A DNA stretch of 64,000 nt, taken from NCBI GenBank assembly GCA_961205875.1, contig OY540810.1, positions 9,982,001 through 10,046,000 on the forward strand, given 5' to 3'. The DNA comes from Sialis fuliginosa. Taxonomy: Eukaryota > Arthropoda > Insecta > Megaloptera > Sialidae. Both the position numbers and the translations under genes were made by a program. The notes beneath the pieces are model-generated. The model was not told where the DNA came from. It saw only the letters and a list, made by a program, of their open reading frames with translations, and did not search any database. This document shows positions 58,402-64,000 of the stretch, piece by piece. Each line of letters opens with the position of its first letter. Position 1 is the stretch's first letter.

Positions 58402-58915
58402 AAGGTAATGGCACAAGTCTTAGCAGATTTAAAAGTAAGGTAAACTGTTTTTCGGGATGAACTCATGTTACTAATAAAACAAGTACCTCATTCTTAAATA
58501 AATTTAACTACCAAAGTCCGCAAATATAGTTTTTTTTTTAATTATAGCCTTTTATTTTGTTAAAATTGACAAAATAAAACCAGTACTGAGCAACCAGTGA
58601 TGAATACTTGCTAATGATTGCAAAATGTTAAGTTCTATGACACCAAAGTTAAAACAAAAAATCGTAAAAGAAACAATATAAAGCAGATGCTATGACAATA
58701 TAATAATTAATAAATAAATTGCATTAATAATTAGTTTAAATATCCACCATTTTGACACCCATTGGCCGATGGTCATCAAATTAAACTGTTTAAGAGTCTA
58801 AAGATTAAGATTCAATAATGGCAGTAATTAAATATCAACAAATAATTCAAATTTAGTATATTTCAGTAAACAAGTGTCCAACATTGGAAATTATCCAAGA
58901 CTGGTGCGAGTAAAT
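58402..58915 (+). mobile_element. TIR element family G
   Basis: The ends are AAGGTAATGGCACAAGTCTT and CCAAGACTGGTGCGAG. It shares ATTGCAAAATGTTAAGT, AAGCAGATGCTATGACAATA and AGTAATTAAATATCAACAAA blocks with the family. Confidence 0.65.
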
Positions 58916-59582
58916 TTGTTTTGAAAAATAGATTTTATAATGTACTCTTCTGGGGTACAAAAGAGTTCTACTCAAGAGTATAAACTTATTGTTAAAATAA
59001 TACGTTTGTAGAGAAAACAAATGATCAATGTAAACCAAACATAACTTCGACATATCTGTATGTATATTAATCGAATTAATCTTGACTGCACCATTTATTT
59101 CTAATTTCCTTTATTACATCTGCTCCCGGCTAGAACGAACACAAACTTGTATTAATATATATGTACATTCACATACTACCTACATGTAACTGTGTTTGTA
59201 ATAAGCAATTTGGAACTGTTGTTTAATTTATTGAATTTCAATTAATTCCAAATATCATCAGTTAACGATTTATACATCAATTTTGCTCCCCCATTGCATA
59301 ACGTGACAGACTCGCGGGAATATTTGAACATGCAGAACGTAAGGTACGCAGAATTAAAAGCAATGGAAGAGATGAAAATGACATTGGTGTTTAGGCACGT
59401 TATTACGTGTTGTTATTTTTTTGATGTTTTTGAAACATTGACAATAATTTTGCGTTTTTTTGTAGCTCAACCATTTTTTTAGAAAGGGAATATGTGTTAT
59501 TCGTTTGAAATATGAATGTGTATTAATTGGGATTTTCATAATCCGATATGACTATCACAATTTGTCAAATGCGAGTTGAACC

Positions 59583-60300
59583 TCACGTATTAGTATCCCG
59601 TGCCATATAATTTCTCAATATAATCGATTATGTTTATATAATTTAATTTTTACAAAGTTGCGAAATAAGCTCTATCTGTTTGTTACTTTCTCACGGCTAA
59701 ACCGTTAAACCGATCTTGATGAAATTTGGCAGGAAGATAGCTTGCTTTCTAAGGAAGGACATAAGCTGTTTGCATCCCGAAAAATTTATTAAATAAAAAA
59801 TCGGGTGTGTGATTTTTACACTCGAAAGTTGTACTTTTTTGGTGTGCAATTGTGAAACTAAAACCCAGTTTTACCGACTATCATAACAAAAATCTCTATT
59901 ATCTAATCTGAATTATTTACTTAACCTAACTTTATGGTGTTGATTAATTTACCGATATTCCACGCGAACGAAGTTGTGGGTGACAGTTAGTATTTAATAG
60001 TTAGTCTATAGGAAAACAGATATTTTTATAACAATTTTGAATTATTTTTGAAATAAAATACCCAAGCATTCCCAACTTTTTCAGATTTTTCTCAGTTATA
60101 CTTTCGGAGATATCAGCAGAGAAAAAATATTTTTTAAATTTATTAAGAAAATTTGAATAATATTTTCAAAACGTTTACATATTAAAATTTCTTGAATTGT
60201 CAGTTTTCATTTGATACCCGATTTATCGGGATTGAATAATCTATGTGCTCCCTAAGCGCCAAAAAAAAATAATCATGTCAAATCTCTGCTTTAGAAAAGG
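59583..60300 (+). repeat. Interspersed repeat family K, split by a Helitron
   Basis: CTCACGTATTAGTATCCCGT starts it and AAATTTCTTGAATTGTCAGT plus ATACCCGATTTATCGGGATT lie in its second half. The family A Helitron copy interrupts it at about 59660-59991. Confidence 0.42.
59660..59991 (+). mobile_element. Helitron-like family A inserted in a family K repeat
   Basis: Core CCGATCTTGATGAAATTTGG, ending ACGCGAACGAAGTTGTGGGT then CAGTTAGT. Family K sequence lies on both sides (59585-59650 and 60000-60300), which indicates nesting. Confidence 0.58.
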
Positions 60301-60894
60301 CTGTTCTTTTTTATCCGATTTCGTTACAAAACATTAAAAAATTAAAGTAGAATTGGTCACTGCAACAAAAACAACATTAAATGAAATATCATTTAATCTG
60401 AAATCTCATCAATATTACATACACATGTAAATATACATACATTAATATTAATACATATTAGTACGTTGCACTTTGATATCAACTATGTATATCAATGATT
60501 TATTATACATAGAGATAATGACTGCGTTTCCTCTATTATGCAAGTCTCACCACGAATACGAAGATTTTAGACACCATGAATTTAACCCAGCATCATTTGA
60601 CTATATCAGAATGTGTGAAAGAGAGAGACAGACTATTTTATGTTTGTATGCAATTGCCTTTACCAAAATACGTGAACGAGTACATATGCGTAATGCACAG
60701 CACATCTACGTTTGCGGTTTTTGTGTTCGTGATTTTGCTTGCATGCAAATTATTATTTGAAGTAACGTTATTAATGATTTTGTGAGTTATATTTAGATGC
60801 TGTATAATTATGGGATCAACGATAAAAAGTTGTATTGTGGAGTTATATAAATCGTAATTTTTCATCGAATTAAAAAAATCTCTTCTTACAGGGA

Positions 60895-61165
60895 TTTTTG
60901 AAGTGAAACTTCTTTAGGAATGACCTTGACAGATTTTAATATTTGACACGTTTTAAAGATGAAACGTTAAAGAGAGTGTGGCATATGCATGAGTAGATGT
61001 ACAGTTGGATTTCTATAAGTTCGAACAATTTAAGTTCGAGTTTCCCTACATCGGAGGAGAAGTTATTGTAAATAATCGTTAACTTTATTTATTTAATTAT
61101 CATGGTTAATGAAAACAAAATAAGTTTCACTTTAACCGTGTGTTTATGTGGGTGAGGCACACACC
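60895..61165 (+). repeat. Interspersed repeat family F
   Basis: TTTGAAGTGAAACTTCTTTA, GACAGATTTTAATATTTGAC and ACACGTTTTAAAGATGAAAC occur in order. The copy ends with AAGTTTCACTTTAACCGTG and GTGGGTGAGGCACACACCAT. Confidence 0.6.
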
Positions 61166-61324
61166 ATTTGTTTTTGATTTAAAATGTTTTAGATTAATTG
61201 AGTTTGTGGAAAAATCTATCTTTGAGACGGTATTTTTCTGGAAATCGTCAATTTTTCTTGTTTTCGGTTTGGTTTATGACTTGGTTATGACTTCAGGGTA
61301 ACCAAAATAAAATCGATAAGTCAA

Positions 61325-61375
61325 TTTTACTTCCATTTTCCGAAGGAAACGGAAGTATTGTAATACCATCTCATC
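61325..61375 (-). repeat. Interspersed repeat family L, head
   Basis: CCGAAGGAAACGGAAGTATT then GTAATACC on + is the complement of the 55.0-kb block. Confidence 0.45.
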
Positions 61376-61379
61376 GAAT

Positions 61380-62320
61380 CAGGGTTTAAGTTAGGATTCC
61401 GGAAATCATCAATTTTTCTTTTTCCCGGTTTAGTTTCTCGCGAATATCTCGACAAAAAATATCGCTACAAAAATGAAAACTGCGTTTATAAATTTATTAT
61501 ACCTAACTGTTTTTTTTTTATTAAAAATGGATTGATGCGCCGTCTTTAGGCAAACCAGTGTATCAACTATATTTGTCTCAAATTGAAAGTTTTTTATACT
61601 CTTTCAAATAGAGTATAAAATACATATTGAAAAGAAAAAGTTGTTTAGGGTTTTCTGAAAATTTTACAGTTTTTCGGATTTTTGCAAAAATACATTTTTT
61701 CCTAATAAATCTCTATACGCTATGCTCTACATAGAGTTATTGACGTTCACTTTAAACCTTTGAAAAATAAGTCGCTAACTTCTCTGATGCTACAAAAATT
61801 GTTTTGATTTCCTGTTCTTGGAGGAAGCAAAATATTCAGACAATAAGAAGGGATAAATAGAAAGAACAACCTACTGTCCGGAATGTCATGTACTTTTAAA
61901 GAATACTCCTACATGAGAGTCGAAACGTCAAGCACAGTAAAGAAATACGACAATATGGATGTAATTGTAAATTTTTAATTTGTTATTTGAATTTTTATTT
62001 GTCGATTTTAATACAAACTATTCGGTTCATGTATCTTTTAACGTTTTGATGTTTTATTAAAAAAAACAGTATTATATTTATTTATATGATACTTTATGTT
62101 TAAAAATATATTTTGTTTAAAACAGAATGTAAACGTAAATAATTGGTTTGTATTTTGTTAATTAATTACTGTTATTTTTGGTATTGAATTTTATTGATAT
62201 AATATCAAAAGTTATTTATTATAATTAACAATTCATTTTTATTAATTATAATAATTATAAATTGAATATATTTACTACCATATGTTATTATTATTTGCTT
62301 ATATCTATAATCAATAGTCA
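61380..62320. other. A+T-rich intergenic
   Basis: Contains a decayed hammerhead-like motif at 61896-61929 (described in the findings). Otherwise no element ends recognised. Confidence 0.45.
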
Positions 62321-62321
62321 A

Positions 62322-63054
62322 CAGTGATTCTCAAATGGTGTGTTGTAGATGTATCAAAAAAGTACCACAATACATGTATACACTGGTTAGCAAAAAAATA
62401 CTTTCGTTGTGTCTGACCTGAATAAATGATTTCGGAGGTATTTGGCATAATTCAATCAACCCGTGGCAATCTTTAAGAATTCATTGCTTCATAATTTTTT
62501 TCTAATATTTTCTTTCACGATACCAAATAGTACTATCTTTCTTCTTTAAAATGATTCTACTTTTCACTGAGCGATTTTTCGTACAGCGAAAAATTTAGAA
62601 AAAAAAATATCTACTTGGTAATAAACATTGTTAAAATCGTCATGTTTGGCACTTTTAGGTTAGGTTATCTAAAAAATTTGAGAAAGTGAGGCACTTTGTG
62701 CAATGGATTCGATTTCAGCACGCCAAAAACTTCAAAACCACTCATTCAGAAGTAAGAATTGTATTGTCCTGTAATATTAATGGAATAAAGTGTGCACCAA
62801 AAAGTTTTAAAAGTATCACTATTAAATAAATGTATAAGTAGGCCCGATAAGTACTTGCCTACGTGAGTCGTTTTTAATCAGTAGTTTGCGGATCCCAATT
62901 CTGTTAAAAAGTGTCAGTTTCGCTTCTAAATGATTGTATATTTTGTTAATATAATATAAAAGTTTTTATTAAAAAAATCTATCTTTAGAAGGTCCGCACG
63001 ATACGTTGTAAGTTTTTCAGGGTCCGTCATGGTCAAAAATATTGGGAACCACTG
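62322..63054. mobile_element. hAT-like non-autonomous element
   Basis: The left end is CAGTGATTCTCAAATGGTGT and the right end, complemented, is CAGTGGTTCCCAATATTTTT. GGTCCGCACGATA and GGGTCCGTCA subterminal blocks are typical of this group. The 8-bp flanks do not match, so the duplication has decayed or an end is rearranged. Confidence 0.6.
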
Positions 63055-63704
63055 GCCTACATGAAATTTTTAGTTAAGTTTTTGAACGAAAATTTTACTA
63101 TTGATATTCATAATAATTAATTCATACAAATATATATACCTATATAGAGCTGTTGGGTGCTATAAGTAATGTCAAGCCCGATAAAATCACATGTATTTTG
63201 AATTTAGGTTAATGTTTTGAATTATTATGATGTCGTTACCTGATAAACTCATGGAAAAAATTTTTTTACTTAATGTGTACAAAAACTATTTGTAATTCAA
63301 GGGAGTTTTTTAAATACCAATCAGAAACAAAATGTGCTTTGTATTATCTGCTTTAAACGTTAAAGGAGGGGATGGGGGATATGAGTTCCCTCAATCTATG
63401 TATGCAATACCAACAATACAAGCTAATAACGCAAAAATTATGTATCATTATGTAATTGGTAGGGAATATTAAACGAGTTTTGACTAGCGCGTTGAAATGA
63501 TTTTGTCCATCTGTCAATCAATAATTTACTACCGTATTACTGACGGTTTTATTTGGCTTTTAAATAATCTTTTTGGATTTACTCGTACATATATATGTCA
63601 AAATTGCTAGAAAATTTAATCGTTTCATATAATTTTAGTGAGCAATTAATTACGATGTATAAAAATTACCTTATAGATAAAAATATATTTCTATATTGTA
63701 TACT

Positions 63705-63990
63705 ATAGTTTCTCCGTGGCTTCGTCCGCGTATATTTAGAAATCGGTGAATACCTGTTCGACTGATTTCTCTAAAAATGACCAACATCTCCAATGATGAT
63801 AGTTAAATTATTTTATACATTTTTATTTACCGACTTCAAAAAAGGAGGAGGTTCTCAATTCGACAATATATTTTTTATTGATGTTCGGGTATAACTCTGA
63901 CAAACATGCACCGATTTTTGTTTGAAAGAGCATACTCACGAGGTGTTCTTCTTATATACATTTTATCAAAATCTGATCATGGACTTCGAA
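63705..63990. repeat. Common insect repeat, GACTTCAAAAAAGGAGGAGG type
   Basis: TTTACCGACTTCAAAAAAGG then AGGAGGTTCTCAATTCGAC, preceded by CGTGGCTTCGTCCGCG. This wording recurs across many insect genomes as a retroelement tail. It runs to the window edge. Confidence 0.45.
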
Positions 63991-64000
63991 ATAGAGACTT

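Noticed and set aside
60473-60760. 95-codon frame and overlapping shorter frames
   Set aside because: Overlaps other frames on both strands and runs through a GAGAGAGA stretch. No domain.

Overview
The window is A+T-rich, intron-bearing nuclear DNA from an animal, most likely an insect. Evidence: one spliced gene, a partial non-LTR retrotransposon, and many short non-autonomous elements (Helitron-, hAT-, piggyBac-, PIF/Harbinger- and foldback-type) of kinds that are abundant in insect genomes. The order of insect cannot be settled from the sequence alone. There are no bacterial operons, CRISPR arrays, rRNAs or recognisable intact tRNAs.

Only one protein-coding gene is well supported. It lies on the + strand at about 20.36-25.1 kb. 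I read it as three exons (20365-20412, 21596-23114, 24577-24941) joined in frame by GT..AG introns, giving 643 residues. The first 31 residues contain no acidic residue and look like a mitochondrial presequence. The rest is lysine-rich, with a cysteine-dense stretch near residues 435-494. I do not recognise the family. A poly(A) signal follows at 25094.

The other roughly 59 kb is transposon debris and gene desert. From left to right: family F and pogo-like ends (1.7-2.4 kb); a family G element next to hammerhead-core-like motifs (4.7-5.6 kb); a 1.36-kb foldback inside a Helitron copy (8.3-10.0 kb); a PIF/Harbinger-like element with a 3-bp target duplication (11 kb); a second foldback (12.85-13.68 kb); TIR elements at 15-16.5 kb; Helitron copies at 18-19.6 kb; the gene; a foldback carrying a tRNA-like insertion (27.8-28.5 kb); a nested TIR element (32.9-33.6 kb); two palindromic loci (35.9-37.1 kb); a reverse transcriptase fragment with an (ATT)n tail (39.9-41.6 kb); a hAT element with a perfect 8-bp target duplication (44.4-45.1 kb); a 155-bp satellite array (49.5-50.8 kb); two TTAA-flanked piggyBac-type elements (52.7-53.4 and 55.7-55.9 kb); and a second hAT-like element (62.3-63.05 kb).

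Several islands of higher G+C, repeat-poor sequence (about 4.36, 14.0, 29.2, 45.2, 51.1 and 53.7 kb) sit in the desert. They could be conserved regulatory elements, but that is inference. No new defence or metabolic system is visible. The points most worth following up are the unrecognised gene, the long near-perfect inverted repeats, the satellite with its CACGTG-to-CACATG drift, and the dispersed hammerhead-like motifs.
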